From Prochlorococcus marinus str. MIT 0912 (GTDB lineage: Bacteria; Cyanobacteriota; Cyanobacteriia; PCC-6307; Cyanobiaceae), in the NCBI RefSeq assembly GCF_027359595.1, contig NZ_CP114783.1, positions 186,001 to 250,000 of the forward strand: a stretch of 64,000 nt of DNA. Direction: 5' to 3'. Position 1 is the first letter of the stretch; each line of letters begins with the position of its first letter. This document shows, piece after piece, positions 47,346 through 56,109 of this stretch. The notes beneath the pieces are model-generated. The model had not been told where the DNA came from, did no database searches, and saw only the letters and a list, made by a program, of their open reading frames with translations. Made by a program: the position numbers and the translations under genes.

Positions 47346-47481
47346 TTTCTTAAGTAATCAATGAATTAATTATCGCATCATATTTTCTTCTTTTGGCTGC
47401 ATATTAATTTTTTATAGTAATAGTTCAAACCTTTGTTGTACTTATTACTCTTGGTACGTTTTGAATGAAAATCTGATTTTG

Positions 47482-48345
47482 ATGAAATTAGCTTTTTTTG
47501 GTCTGGGAGCAATTGGGAAGCCAATGTCTGAGCGTCTCATTAATAATGGCTTTGAATTGAATTTATATCAGAGAAATAAACTAAATAAGGACTATAAAAG
47601 AAAATATTTTTTTGATCCTATAGAAGCTGTTACTGACTGCGATGGCCTTTTGATTTGCGTTACTGATGATGATGCTGTTGAATCTGTTCTATTTGGTGAT
47701 AACGGCGTAGCAGACTCACTAAAGCCTAACTCTTTTGTAATTGATTTCTCTACAATAAGTCCTACTAAATCAATTACTATTCATAAGGAATTAGGTAAGA
47801 AAAATATTTTATATGTTGACTGTCCTGTCTCTGGGGGGACAGAGGGAGCTAATAAAGGTTCACTTTCTTTGTTTATAGGTGCAAGCAAAAAAGAGTGTTT
47901 ATCTTTTGAAGAAATATTCAAAGTTCTAGGTAAATCAATTAATTACTTTAATGGTGTTGGTAAGGGGCAACAAGTCAAAGCTCTTAATCAGATATTGGTT
48001 GCAGGAACATATGCAGCAGTCGCTGAAGCAATTGAATTAGGAAAACTTCTTGAGTTACCTATGGAAGATGTTGTTTCTGCCTTAAAAGTTGGAGCAGCTA
48101 ATTCATGGCCATTAGAAAATAGATCAAAAGCAATGTTGATTGATAAACATCCATTGGGATTTAAATTAGAGTTGCATCATAAGGATTTATCTATTGCCAT
48201 TGATCTAGCTAACTCTATAAATATTGATTTACCCATAGCTTCTAAAGTAAAAGAGATTGAGCAACGATTAATGCAGTCTGGTATGGGTGAATTAGATGTT
48301 TCTGTTCTTCATAGATACATCTCAGGATCAAAAAAAGAAGGCTAG
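47482..48345 (+). CDS. NAD(P)-dependent beta-hydroxyacid dehydrogenase
   Basis: 287 residues from ATG 47482, which places the Rossmann motif LAFFGLGAIGKPM at the N terminus. The 6PGDH/3-hydroxyisobutyrate dehydrogenase signatures follow: DFSTISPTKSI, CPVSGGTEGANKGSLSLFIG and GKGQQVKALNQIL with the catalytic Lys. May reduce succinic or glyoxylate-type semialdehydes, a known role of the family in cyanobacteria and plants, but the substrate is not certain. Confidence 0.9.
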   Translation: MKLAFFGLGAIGKPMSERLINNGFELNLYQRNKLNKDYKRKYFFDPIEAVTDCDGLLICVTDDDAVESVLFGDNGVADSLKPNSFVIDFSTISPTKSITIHKELGKKNILYVDCPVSGGTEGANKGSLSLFIGASKKECLSFEEIFKVLGKSINYFNGVGKGQQVKALNQILVAGTYAAVAEAIELGKLLELPMEDVVSALKVGAANSWPLENRSKAMLIDKHPLGFKLELHHKDLSIAIDLANSINIDLPIASKVKEIEQRLMQSGMGELDVSVLHRYISGSKKEG

Positions 48346-48443
48346 AATTACTGCTAATATTAGATTTATGTAACTCATTTATTTACAAATTGATATCTAT
48401 ATGCTAACTTAAAAATAAGTCAATAAATTATTTAGATTAAGTT

Positions 48444-48572
48444 ATGAAGCTAGAAAAGCAGCATGCAAAATTAATAAAGTTACAAAGCAAAGCCGAGTCT
48501 TGTCTTTCTCGTGATGAGGCTCGGAAAATTATACGTAAAGCCGAAAAAACTCAAATGAAAATTTCTGGCTAA
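48444..48572 (+). CDS. small basic helical protein
   Basis: 42-residue ATG frame, Lys-rich amphipathic helix: MKLEKQHAKLIKLQSKAESC...EARKIIRKAEKTQMKIS. Strongly coding-like amino-acid use. Its stop overlaps the convergent 132-residue gene by 4 bases. Function unknown; length and charge resemble small nucleic-acid- or ribosome-associated proteins (weak inference). Confidence 0.55.
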   Translation: MKLEKQHAKLIKLQSKAESCLSRDEARKIIRKAEKTQMKISG

Positions 48573-48967
48573 TCTTTATTTTTTAGGTTGTTAAATAATA
48601 TTCCTTCATGTTTTTTAAATTGAATACTCCAAAGATTTGAACATATTGATTTTAATTGTTCTATTAAAATATCTGTATCTCCACTATTAATCCAATTTGA
48701 TTTAATTACCGGAATATTATTATGCATACTTTCAAAACTAATTTCTGCTAGTAATAATCCAGTTTCATCGTTTGATATTTTAAGACTACCTTCAGTACTT
48801 CTTTGAAATAACCTTAGTAATAAATCAAGTATTATCTTTTCGACTTCTTTTTTAGACGATTGACTTAAAGTATCAACTGCAGAAAATGTTTTTCCTCCGA
48901 GAGGCATTAATCTTTTATTATTTTGCTCTGCAAGAGCTATCGCTATTACATATTTTTGTTCTTCCAT
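48569..48967 (-). CDS. hypothetical protein
   Basis: 132 residues, soluble, alpha/beta. Contains LMPLGGKTFSAVDTLSQ near the N terminus and no recognisable active site. Not identified. Divergent from the ABC exporter operon, about 95 bases apart. Confidence 0.6.
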   Translation of the reverse strand: MEEQKYVIAIALAEQNNKRLMPLGGKTFSAVDTLSQSSKKEVEKIILDLLLRLFQRSTEGSLKISNDETGLLLAEISFESMHNNIPVIKSNWINSGDTDILIEQLKSICSNLWSIQFKKHEGILFNNLKNKD

Positions 48968-49063
48968 TTAGTTTTAACAACCAATAGATTTTTCTTTAAT
49001 TTGATCTTATCTGCTTTTTAGTCAAAAATGTTTTATCTTAATGTTGAAGCATTTAACAATTAA

Positions 49064-50062
49064 TTGCACAATAATCCTAGTGACTTGATCGTTGTAGATC
49101 AGCTGAGTAAGTATTATCGAGTTGCAAACAAACAGCCTGGGTTTAAGGGTACTCTTAAGCATTTTTTTGATCGAAAGACTTATGACGTCCCTGCCGTAAC
49201 TGATATTTGTTTTAAAATCTCACCTGGTGAAGTAGTCGGATTTCTTGGGGCTAATGGAGCTGGTAAGACCACATTATTAAAAATGATGTGTGGTCTTATT
49301 CATCCATCGACAGGTTTAGTTGATGTTGGTGGCTTTTCTCCTCAAAGAAGGCAAACGGGTTTTCTAAAGGAGATAACTTTGGTTATGGGGCAAAAGCAGC
49401 AGTTGATTTGGGACCTTCCTCCCATGGACTCTTTGTATGTAAACGCAGCTGTATATGGTTTGTCTGACCACGAAGCAAAAGTAAGAATTAATGAATTAGC
49501 AGAAATGCTTGAACTAGGAGAAGAACTTACAAGACCGGTAAGGAAGTTGTCGTTAGGACAAAGAATGAAATCAGAAATTCTTGCAGCCTTATTGCACAAA
49601 CCATCTGTCCTTTTTCTAGATGAACCTACTCTTGGTCTTGATGTAAATGCGCAAGCTAGAGTTCGTAGTTTTTTATTCGAATACAACAAAAGAACTGGTG
49701 CAACAATTTTACTAACTAGTCATTACATGGCTGACATAACAGCATTATGTCCAAGAGTTATTTGTATTCATAAAGGAAAGCTTTTTTATGATGGTGACCT
49801 TGATTCACTAGCTAATTCATTATCACCATCAAGAGAGGTAAAAGTAGAACTTAAAAAGCCATGTGCAAGTGAACAATTTGAAAAATATGGTGAGATTCAA
49901 GATTTAAATGATCGTTTTGTATGTTTGTTAGTTTCAAGGGATAAATTGACACATGTAGTAAGTAATTTATTAACTGATTTTGATATTATCGATTTAGAGA
50001 TTAGTGATCCTCCTATTGATCAATTAATTGGAGAATTATTTATAAAGGGAGAAGTCAATTGA
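49064..50062 (+). CDS. ABC-2 type exporter ATP-binding protein
   Basis: 332 residues. Walker A GANGAGKTT near 67-75, signature LSLGQRMKSEILAALLHKPS, Walker B LFLDEPTLGLD and H loop TSHYMAD. The N-terminal DVPAVTDICFKI and type of C-terminal tail match the DrrA/NodI-like group. TTG start assumed. Its stop overlaps the first permease start by 4 bases (TTGA), giving tight coupling. Confidence 0.9.
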   Translation: MHNNPSDLIVVDQLSKYYRVANKQPGFKGTLKHFFDRKTYDVPAVTDICFKISPGEVVGFLGANGAGKTTLLKMMCGLIHPSTGLVDVGGFSPQRRQTGFLKEITLVMGQKQQLIWDLPPMDSLYVNAAVYGLSDHEAKVRINELAEMLELGEELTRPVRKLSLGQRMKSEILAALLHKPSVLFLDEPTLGLDVNAQARVRSFLFEYNKRTGATILLTSHYMADITALCPRVICIHKGKLFYDGDLDSLANSLSPSREVKVELKKPCASEQFEKYGEIQDLNDRFVCLLVSRDKLTHVVSNLLTDFDIIDLEISDPPIDQLIGELFIKGEVN

Positions 50063-50856
50063 GAATATTTGGATTGTCTTTCAAGGTTATTAAGACCTTA
50101 CTTACAACACAATATGCATACATGTTGGAATATCGCATCGAAATAGCTTTGTGGGCTCTATCTGGAGTACTTCCATTTATTATGTTCTCTCTTTGGAGTC
50201 AAAATGATGTTGGTAATTCATTTGGTCTAAATGATATTGGGTTGGCAAGATATTTTTTAAGTGCTTTTCTAGTTAGGCAATTTTCAGTTGTTTGGGTTGT
50301 CTTCTCGTTTGAGGAAGATTCTCTTTCTGGTCGATTATCACCATATTTACTACAGCCTTTGCACCCTCTATTTAGATATGTAGCTTCTCACTTAGCAGAG
50401 CAGGCAACAAGACTTCCTTTCGCAATAGCTATAGCTATTACTTTTTTTATATTAAATCCATCATCTTTTTGGCTTCCCTCACTCCCTCAATTATTTCTGG
50501 CGTACTTATCAACTCACTTTGCTTTTACTATCGCTTTCCTTCTTCAAAGTTTAGTTGCTGCACTATGTTTTTGGACCGAAAAATCTAGTGCTCTAGAAAG
50601 ATTAATATTTGTTCCTTATCTTTTTCTATCTGGTTTATTAGTACCGTTATCAGCTTTTCCTTCTAACATTCTAAAGGTTGCAATGTTAACTCCATTTCCT
50701 TATCTAATTAACTTTCCAGCAAAAATTTTATCAGGCATGCCAGTAGATATCTTTAATGGCTTTTTAGCCCAGATTTTGTGGATTTCAATTCTCATACCTG
50801 CTGTAAATATTCTTTGGAAACTTGGTGTAAAAAGATATACAGCTATGGGAGCCTAA
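50059..50856 (+). CDS. ABC-2 family permease (DUF990-like)
   Basis: 265 residues with six membrane spans, ABC-2 fold. Motifs such as FLVRQFSVVWVVFSFEEDSLSGRLSPYLLQPLHPLFRY are those of the DUF990-like membrane subunits. Starts at TTG 50059, overlapping the ATPase stop. Substrate unknown. Confidence 0.88.
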   Translation: MRIFGLSFKVIKTLLTTQYAYMLEYRIEIALWALSGVLPFIMFSLWSQNDVGNSFGLNDIGLARYFLSAFLVRQFSVVWVVFSFEEDSLSGRLSPYLLQPLHPLFRYVASHLAEQATRLPFAIAIAITFFILNPSSFWLPSLPQLFLAYLSTHFAFTIAFLLQSLVAALCFWTEKSSALERLIFVPYLFLSGLLVPLSAFPSNILKVAMLTPFPYLINFPAKILSGMPVDIFNGFLAQILWISILIPAVNILWKLGVKRYTAMGA

Positions 50857-50857
50857 T

Positions 50858-51646
50858 ATGCATAGATATTTTAAAACCATCAGATTATTTTGGTCTACAG
50901 CTTTTGCTTCTCAACTTGAATATCAATTAAATTTTTTAATTGAATTGTTAGCGATGTTAGGGACTCTTTTGGGAAGTGTATTTATATTATCCCTTTTTTT
51001 TACTGGAGGAAGGCAATTAGGCGATTGGACTTGGGAATCGGCTTTAGTAATTCAAGGAGTTTATACATTTCTAGACGGTTTAACGAATGCTCTCTTGCGA
51101 CCAAATTTGACCGAAATCGTTAATTACGTTAGAGAGGGTACTCTTGATTATGTTTTATTAAAACCAATTGATAGTCAATTTTGGTTATCAGTTAAAAAAT
51201 TTTCTTTTGCAGGATTGCCTGAAATTATTTTAGGACTTTCTATTGTTTTTTGGGCGGCAATTCAATCAGGTTCAACTCTTTCACCTTACTCATTATTTGT
51301 ATTCATTATTTCCTTATTGATTGGTTTTGTAATCCTTTATTCCGTTTGGTTCTTGATTGCTGCATCTAGTATTTGGTTCGTTAAAACATGGAATGCTACA
51401 GAAGTTCTTAGGGCTTTATTGGCTGCAGGTAGATATCCTATTTCAGCTTATCCTGTTATTATGAGATTTATATTTACATTGGTTTTACCTGTAGCATTTT
51501 TAACAACTTTTCCAGCTGAGGCAATTCTTGGAGAACTAAAATTTAATATTTTATTTTCTGGTCTGATATTAAGTAGTTTATTTTTTATTTTTAGTAGATT
51601 CTTCTGGAAATTTGCTCTTAAACATTACACTTCTGCCTCAAGTTGA
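50858..51646 (+). CDS. ABC-2 family permease (second subunit)
   Basis: 262 residues, six membrane spans, with YVREGTLDYVLLKPIDSQFWLS typical of the DUF990 pair. Starts 2 bases after the first permease stop. Together the three genes make a heteromeric ABC exporter. In other bacteria the family moves small hydrophobic or lipid-like compounds; substrate not predictable here. Confidence 0.88.
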   Translation: MHRYFKTIRLFWSTAFASQLEYQLNFLIELLAMLGTLLGSVFILSLFFTGGRQLGDWTWESALVIQGVYTFLDGLTNALLRPNLTEIVNYVREGTLDYVLLKPIDSQFWLSVKKFSFAGLPEIILGLSIVFWAAIQSGSTLSPYSLFVFIISLLIGFVILYSVWFLIAASSIWFVKTWNATEVLRALLAAGRYPISAYPVIMRFIFTLVLPVAFLTTFPAEAILGELKFNILFSGLILSSLFFIFSRFFWKFALKHYTSASS

Positions 51647-51705
51647 TTATTTAATTGATTTCATTAACTCTTATTTATTTAAAACGATACTTATAAATTT
51701 TGGGT

Positions 51706-53019
51706 TTATTGCCCGATACCAAAGAATGAATTGAATATGAATAATAAACTAAAGATTGAGAGGAATGAAATCCCAAACCAGCAAAGTATTTTTAGGGCAA
51801 TTCCGTAACGAAATTGACTTTGTACTAATGAGCTATTCATTGTATCCATAGCCATCCAAGCAAACAAAGGAGCTGTCAGGAAACTACCGGTCATAGCGCC
51901 AAAGACATAGTCCTTAACTCCAATTCCTCCCGATTTGGCAATTAGAAGTGCAAAAAGTGATGCAAAAACATGAAATATGATCCATTTTTTGAGACGTTTC
52001 TTTTCAGTCAAAGTAGAGCTATTTCCCTTGTCTGTGCGAGTTATTAAGCCATGAGCTGATGAGATGCTCCTGGGATATGCATCTAGACATGTAAGCGTGG
52101 TGCTAAACATTGCTGCAAAAGCCGAAGGAACAATGATCCACTTTGCCCATCCACCAATGGATTGTGTATACAAGCGGATTAAATTCTGAGCAAAACTAAC
52201 TCCAGATCCTGTAAGCATTTCATCGCCAGTCCCGTACATCGTGTATGCACCAAGAATTAGAAAGAAAATTGCAGTAATAACTGTGATGAAATATCCAAGA
52301 TTGAAATCAAATTCTGCTTCTTTCAAAGTTGCGGTATGCTTTGTTTCTTTTGCTCTGGAGAACATCCATAGCGATGGCCATATACAAAGCTCCACTGGAC
52401 CAGGCATCCAACCCATAAGAGGAATTAGAAAACCTAGGTTTGAGAGAGTCCATGGAGAGGGACTGCTATTAAAGAATGAAATATTGATATCTCCAGCAGG
52501 GCCTTTAATTAATAAAGATATAACAGCAAAAAAAGTTAATACTGTAAGCAAAAATACAAGAATTTTAGATATCCTATCTAGGGCTTTATATTGGCCTATA
52601 AATAATATTAATGAACAAACTATTAATATACCTATAGCTAAATCTAGAGCAGGAAATGATGAAAAAATTACTATATTTTTTAAAAGGAGACCAGTAACAA
52701 AGCTAACGGCAGAAATAGTAAAGGTTCCAGTAATTAATCCAACAATTAAATATATAGGTAAATAAAATTTATTACGCTTTTGAAATCCCTCTAAAAGTGA
52801 TAGTCCTGTGACAGCGGTAAATCTAGTCCCTACAAGTAAAAAAGGATATTTTACTAGATTTGTTAATAAAATAAGACCAATAAGTGAAAATCCAAATTTT
52901 GCCCCAGCTGTAGTCGATGACATTAGGTGCGATCCACCTATGCATGCTGCAGCTAAAAGGATTCCAGGGCCTAGACTTTTTCTGTAACCAATGGATTTAC
53001 TTGAGACTACTTTTTCCAT
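51706..53019 (-). CDS. NRAMP-fold transporter with altered metal site
   Basis: 437 residues with 10-11 membrane spans (LeuT/APC fold). NRAMP N-terminal pattern SLGPGILLAAACIGGSHLMSSTTAGA is present, but the TM1 metal motif D-P-G-N is GGSH (residues 28-31) and the TM6 M-P-H is M-P-G (205-207). So Mn/Fe transport is not assured; other ions or small solutes are possible. Convergent with the ABC exporter, 59 bases apart. Confidence 0.85.
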   Translation of the reverse strand: MEKVVSSKSIGYRKSLGPGILLAAACIGGSHLMSSTTAGAKFGFSLIGLILLTNLVKYPFLLVGTRFTAVTGLSLLEGFQKRNKFYLPIYLIVGLITGTFTISAVSFVTGLLLKNIVIFSSFPALDLAIGILIVCSLILFIGQYKALDRISKILVFLLTVLTFFAVISLLIKGPAGDINISFFNSSPSPWTLSNLGFLIPLMGWMPGPVELCIWPSLWMFSRAKETKHTATLKEAEFDFNLGYFITVITAIFFLILGAYTMYGTGDEMLTGSGVSFAQNLIRLYTQSIGGWAKWIIVPSAFAAMFSTTLTCLDAYPRSISSAHGLITRTDKGNSSTLTEKKRLKKWIIFHVFASLFALLIAKSGGIGVKDYVFGAMTGSFLTAPLFAWMAMDTMNSSLVQSQFRYGIALKILCWFGISFLSIFSLLFIFNSFFGIGQ

Positions 53020-53166
53020 ATATATGAGAAGATATTTTATTTTTACAACAAAATTAATTTTTTCAATTTAAGTACATAAAGATTATTATTTTATAGTTAG
53101 ATATCTTTTTATTAAATTGAGAATTTTTAAGTCCTATTTATTGTCTAGCTTCTGTAGATTTAATTA

Positions 53167-53673
53167 ATGAATAATGCTGTTAATCTATATTTGGCATCAG
53201 GTGTAAGTGAGGGCATTGGTTTTTGGGTTGTTAACTTTACAGATGAGGACAATGTTTTTAATTCTCTTGATAGTAAATTGCTTGAATGCTACAGAAAAGA
53301 ATTATTTGGTCTTGAGGGGGCAATTGAAGTAAGGGAAGCAATTAATACAACATTAGATATCCTCTCTTGTGATACGAAATTGGATAAATATAAATTAGAT
53401 AATAATAACATAGGTTATTCTTCCGAGATTCCCATTTACATCATCGAGGATATCTTTGATCTATGGGCATCTAATTATAATAATAAAATCCTTTGGAAAA
53501 AATATCTTGGCATATTAAATTTTAGGAACAAAATAAAGAAAAATAATCGTTATATTCAGATTGGACTGAAAGGTGATACCTATAAATTTGCTATAAAATT
53601 AGATCAATTGATGAGTTTTAGACCAATTAATTTATCATTTAGATTAGATAAATCTAAAGATTTAATGTGGTAA
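53167..53673 (+). CDS. hypothetical protein
   Basis: 168 residues, soluble, no recognisable family. N-terminal NLYLASGVSEGIGFWVVNFTDEDNVF, an acidic middle and a basic second half. Converges on the phosphoribosyltransferase gene with 6 bases between the stops. Not identified. Confidence 0.55.
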   Translation: MNNAVNLYLASGVSEGIGFWVVNFTDEDNVFNSLDSKLLECYRKELFGLEGAIEVREAINTTLDILSCDTKLDKYKLDNNNIGYSSEIPIYIIEDIFDLWASNYNNKILWKKYLGILNFRNKIKKNNRYIQIGLKGDTYKFAIKLDQLMSFRPINLSFRLDKSKDLMW

Positions 53674-53679
53674 AATTGA

Positions 53680-54066
53680 TCATAATCTTGATTTATAATA
53701 TAAATCTCTATCTTTATTAGCTGCATTTATACTCTCCCAAGGAAATATAATCCATTCGTTACCTTTGATATATTTATAGGAATTCCACCAGGTAGGTTTT
53801 TTTTTGCTAATCCATACATGAGTCTCTGAACCTTTTATGTGTTTTATTTTCTCAAGTGTATATCCAGTATCATAAATATCATCAACTATGAGTGAATTAT
53901 TTTTAGGCTCGTCTAATAAAGGCAGTCCAAGTGAATGACTTAATGCAACTGCTAGACATAAACCTCCCCTAGGGAATCCATAAACCCCTTGATACTTTTT
54001 GTTTTTGCATTGCTGATATATTGAATTTACGCATTCATCAAATTCTATCCAGCTTAACTTATTCAT
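53680..54066 (-). CDS. small type I phosphoribosyltransferase
   Basis: 128 residues. PRPP-binding motif SLIVDDIYDTGYTL (residues about 58-71) is canonical, and YGFPRGGLCLAVALSHSLGLPLL precedes it. Short relative to typical purine PRTases and lacks an obvious hood domain, so it could be a xanthine/hypoxanthine-type PRTase or a regulatory homologue. Substrate uncertain. Confidence 0.85.
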   Translation of the reverse strand: MNKLSWIEFDECVNSIYQQCKNKKYQGVYGFPRGGLCLAVALSHSLGLPLLDEPKNNSLIVDDIYDTGYTLEKIKHIKGSETHVWISKKKPTWWNSYKYIKGNEWIIFPWESINAANKDRDLYYKSRL

Positions 54067-54109
54067 TTATAGGTTATAAATATGTTTTCTTTACTCTTCG
54101 GTATAACTT

Positions 54110-54229
54110 TTAAAATTTCCTAGATAAACTGTAGTAGCCCATAAAGCCACCTATAGTAAGTATTCCAGCGATAGGAGCTGATAGATTTAATGGCGTCGCC
54201 CAATCATGAACCATCAATGAAGCTAACAT
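54110..54229 (-). CDS. 39-residue membrane protein
   Basis: ATG-started 39-residue frame: MLASLMVHDWATPLNLSAP... then a hydrophobic span (PIAGILTIGGFMGYYSLS). Coding-like and similar in plan to small cyanobacterial thylakoid proteins. Not recognised. First of a series of tiny membrane-protein genes read leftward. Confidence 0.55.
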   Translation of the reverse strand: MLASLMVHDWATPLNLSAPIAGILTIGGFMGYYSLSRKF

Positions 54230-54391
54230 AAGTAACCATTAATAAATAACTCTCAAAATAATACATCTAATATGGGTTTGTTGTTTTAATTCGCAATAAT
54301 TCACAACTATATAGAATTATTAAATTATTCAGAAATAAGATTCTTTCAAATATTTTTATTTTATAGATATCATTTATTAATATTTTTTTAT

Positions 54392-54559
54392 CTATGATTC
54401 ATCTTTTTTATTAGTTTCAAACAAGTTTGCAGCTTGTTCATATATTTTTCCAAATAGCCATGAAATAGCAATAAAACCAACAATTCCTAAAATTATTGTT
54501 ATTGCTGATATTCCTGCATCATTTGGACCATAATTTATCGCTGGGTCAAATCCTTCCAC
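54392..54559 (-). CDS. 55-residue membrane protein
   Basis: GTG-started 55-residue frame: VEGFDPAINYGPNDAGISA, a membrane span (ITIILGIVGFIAISWLFG) and an acidic tail. N-out or lumenal acidic segment before a single span is like small photosynthetic-complex subunits, but no match is claimed. Confidence 0.5.
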   Translation of the reverse strand: MEGFDPAINYGPNDAGISAITIILGIVGFIAISWLFGKIYEQAANLFETNKKDES

Positions 54560-54982
54560 GGTAAGTTGAATTCACTTTTAAACATTTTAATATTTTTTTG
54601 ATTCAATTTGTTATTCTTAACTTTTTTTAAACCTGAATATATCAATATTCCTTATAGTTGAATTTTGTAGAATAAATTTCACCTTAAACCATATTTATTA
54701 AGTGGGAGTACCATTTACTCCATTTAAGCGTAGATAATTCTTTAAGTAAAGCTACAGCGCTGGCAAGCTTGAAGCTGCTAGCGAAAACCTTAAGGTTCAT
54801 TTAGTCCAGATTTTCTAAAAGATCAATTTACTGAACAATATAAGTTAAGGTATGTTCAGTAAATCCTGCTAGTCAACTAAGTAAATTTCTAAATAAAAAG
54901 AAATGGATAAATATGAACTTTAAAAACAAATAAAATTGTTAAAATGTTATTTTGTATAGTGAAAAGACAATTTTATTGAAAT
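54560..54982. other. structured intergenic region, possible small RNA
   Basis: No coding frame seen. Richer in hairpins than surrounding AT-rich gaps. (1) GGAGTA (54705-54710) pairs with TACTCC (54716-54721). (2) a more GC-rich stretch 54752-54784 with AAGCTT. (3) perfect 12-bp ATTTACTGAACA (54826-54837) with TGTTCAGTAAAT (54853-54864) around a 15-base loop. Stem 3 is not followed by an obvious T run. Confidence 0.4.
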
Positions 54983-55381
54983 TTATAAAATATCTTTCAA
55001 TGTAAATACTAACCATTTAATTAGATTAAAGGGATTAGCTAACTTTTTAATACTTCTGTTCCCATTCAGGTCATATTCAACTTTATCTATTCGTGATAAA
55101 AGCTCTATAGTTAATAAATTTTTCGGTTTATTTGAAGGCTCTATTTTATACTCCCTTTTTGTTTGTTCATTTAATTCGTTATCAAAAATCCAAATTTTAA
55201 TATTATTTTCAGTCATTAATACGTAGCCAATACCCATTCCATCAGTCATTTTATAATCAATAACCTCTACATTAATCATTTGAGGTAGATCATCTAATAT
55301 TTTTTTAGGTAGTACATTTTCTATTTTAGCCTTTTCAATTTTTATGACTGACCCAACTGGTATTAGAGGATTTATCTTCAT
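54983..55381 (-). CDS. DUF2862-like protein
   Basis: 132 residues. Beta-rich N-terminal half with GSVIKIEKAKIENVLPKKI and YKMTDGMGIGYVLMTENNIKIWIFDNEL, which follows the cyanobacterial DUF2862 pattern (K-x-T-D-G-x-G-x-G ... W-F-F-x-D-E-L). C-terminal half ends in a hydrophobic helix LIKWLVFTLKDIL. Function unknown; cyanobacterial homologues are small and soluble. Confidence 0.65.
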   Translation of the reverse strand: MKINPLIPVGSVIKIEKAKIENVLPKKILDDLPQMINVEVIDYKMTDGMGIGYVLMTENNIKIWIFDNELNEQTKREYKIEPSNKPKNLLTIELLSRIDKVEYDLNGNRSIKKLANPFNLIKWLVFTLKDIL

Positions 55382-55498
55382 TATGATTAGCTTAAGATCT
55401 TTCTAAATTAACATATTCTACGAATCAATGAATTAACTATTCATTCGCTATATTATTTATCCGTTAGGAACCCGCTTTTGAATTTTGGCTTGACTTAA

Positions 55499-55696
55499 TT
55501 AATTAAAACCCTTTTTTTCACTTTTTGTTATTTTTTCCGCCCTACCCTCTCCTTCTTCTTTTAAATAATTAGCCTTTACATAGTTAATTCCTATGATCGT
55601 TAGTCTTACAAAAACAAAAGCGGTAGCTATGAATCCTATTAAAATAAAAGTTGATAAAAGTGTAGACCCTAGGTCTATTTCAGATAATTTGCTCAT
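55499..55696 (-). CDS. small single-span membrane protein
   Basis: 65 residues: acidic N terminus, membrane span about 12-35 (LLSTFILIGFIATAFVFVRLTII), basic C-terminal tail with KEEGEGRAEKITKSEK. Not recognised. Another of the small leftward membrane-protein genes around 54-55.7 kb. Confidence 0.6.
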   Translation of the reverse strand: MSKLSEIDLGSTLLSTFILIGFIATAFVFVRLTIIGINYVKANYLKEEGEGRAEKITKSEKKGFN

Positions 55697-55851
55697 GTGA
55701 ATAATCTCAACTAACTTATTTAATCTTTTATAAATCGAATTTTAAATTCAATTCAAAATTCTAAATAAATTTTAATTTATATTGGTTACAAGACATCCGT
55801 AGAAAAATTCCTCATATGGATGCATAACAGAAATAGGAATATAAATTGAAA

Positions 55852-56061
55852 ATGAATCAAACTCAATTTAAAATCCCACTTTCAAGCTTAAGGCCTTACA
55901 CGGTTCATTATCGGAACTATGATAATCAACGTCTTGAGAATTGCTTTTATGCCTGTGATGCATATGAAGCAAGATTGCTTGCAATGGAATTTAATAGGTA
56001 TATTCATGAGCATCCAAATTGTATTGATCTAATTAGAAGGGAAATGATTAAAAATATTTAG
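55852..56061 (+). CDS. small conserved soluble protein
   Basis: 69 residues from ATG 55852 (a TTG two codons upstream is also open). Residues about 5-55 (FKIPLSSLRPYTVHYRN, YDNQRLENCFYACDAYEARLLAMEFNRYI) suggest a compact alpha/beta protein. Function unknown. Precedes the TauE/SafE permease by 48 bases on the same strand. Confidence 0.65.
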   Translation: MNQTQFKIPLSSLRPYTVHYRNYDNQRLENCFYACDAYEARLLAMEFNRYIHEHPNCIDLIRREMIKNI

Positions 56062-56109
56062 GGAAATTGATAGCTGATATTGTTTTTTAAATAAATCTGT
56101 TAATTTTTT

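Noticed and set aside
49342-49689. 115-residue leftward frame
   Set aside because: Antisense to the ABC ATPase Walker region; an artefact of its codon use.
52241-52765. 174-residue rightward frame
   Set aside because: Exactly antisense to the NRAMP-fold gene, which has clear family motifs; the antisense reading has no protein-like pattern.
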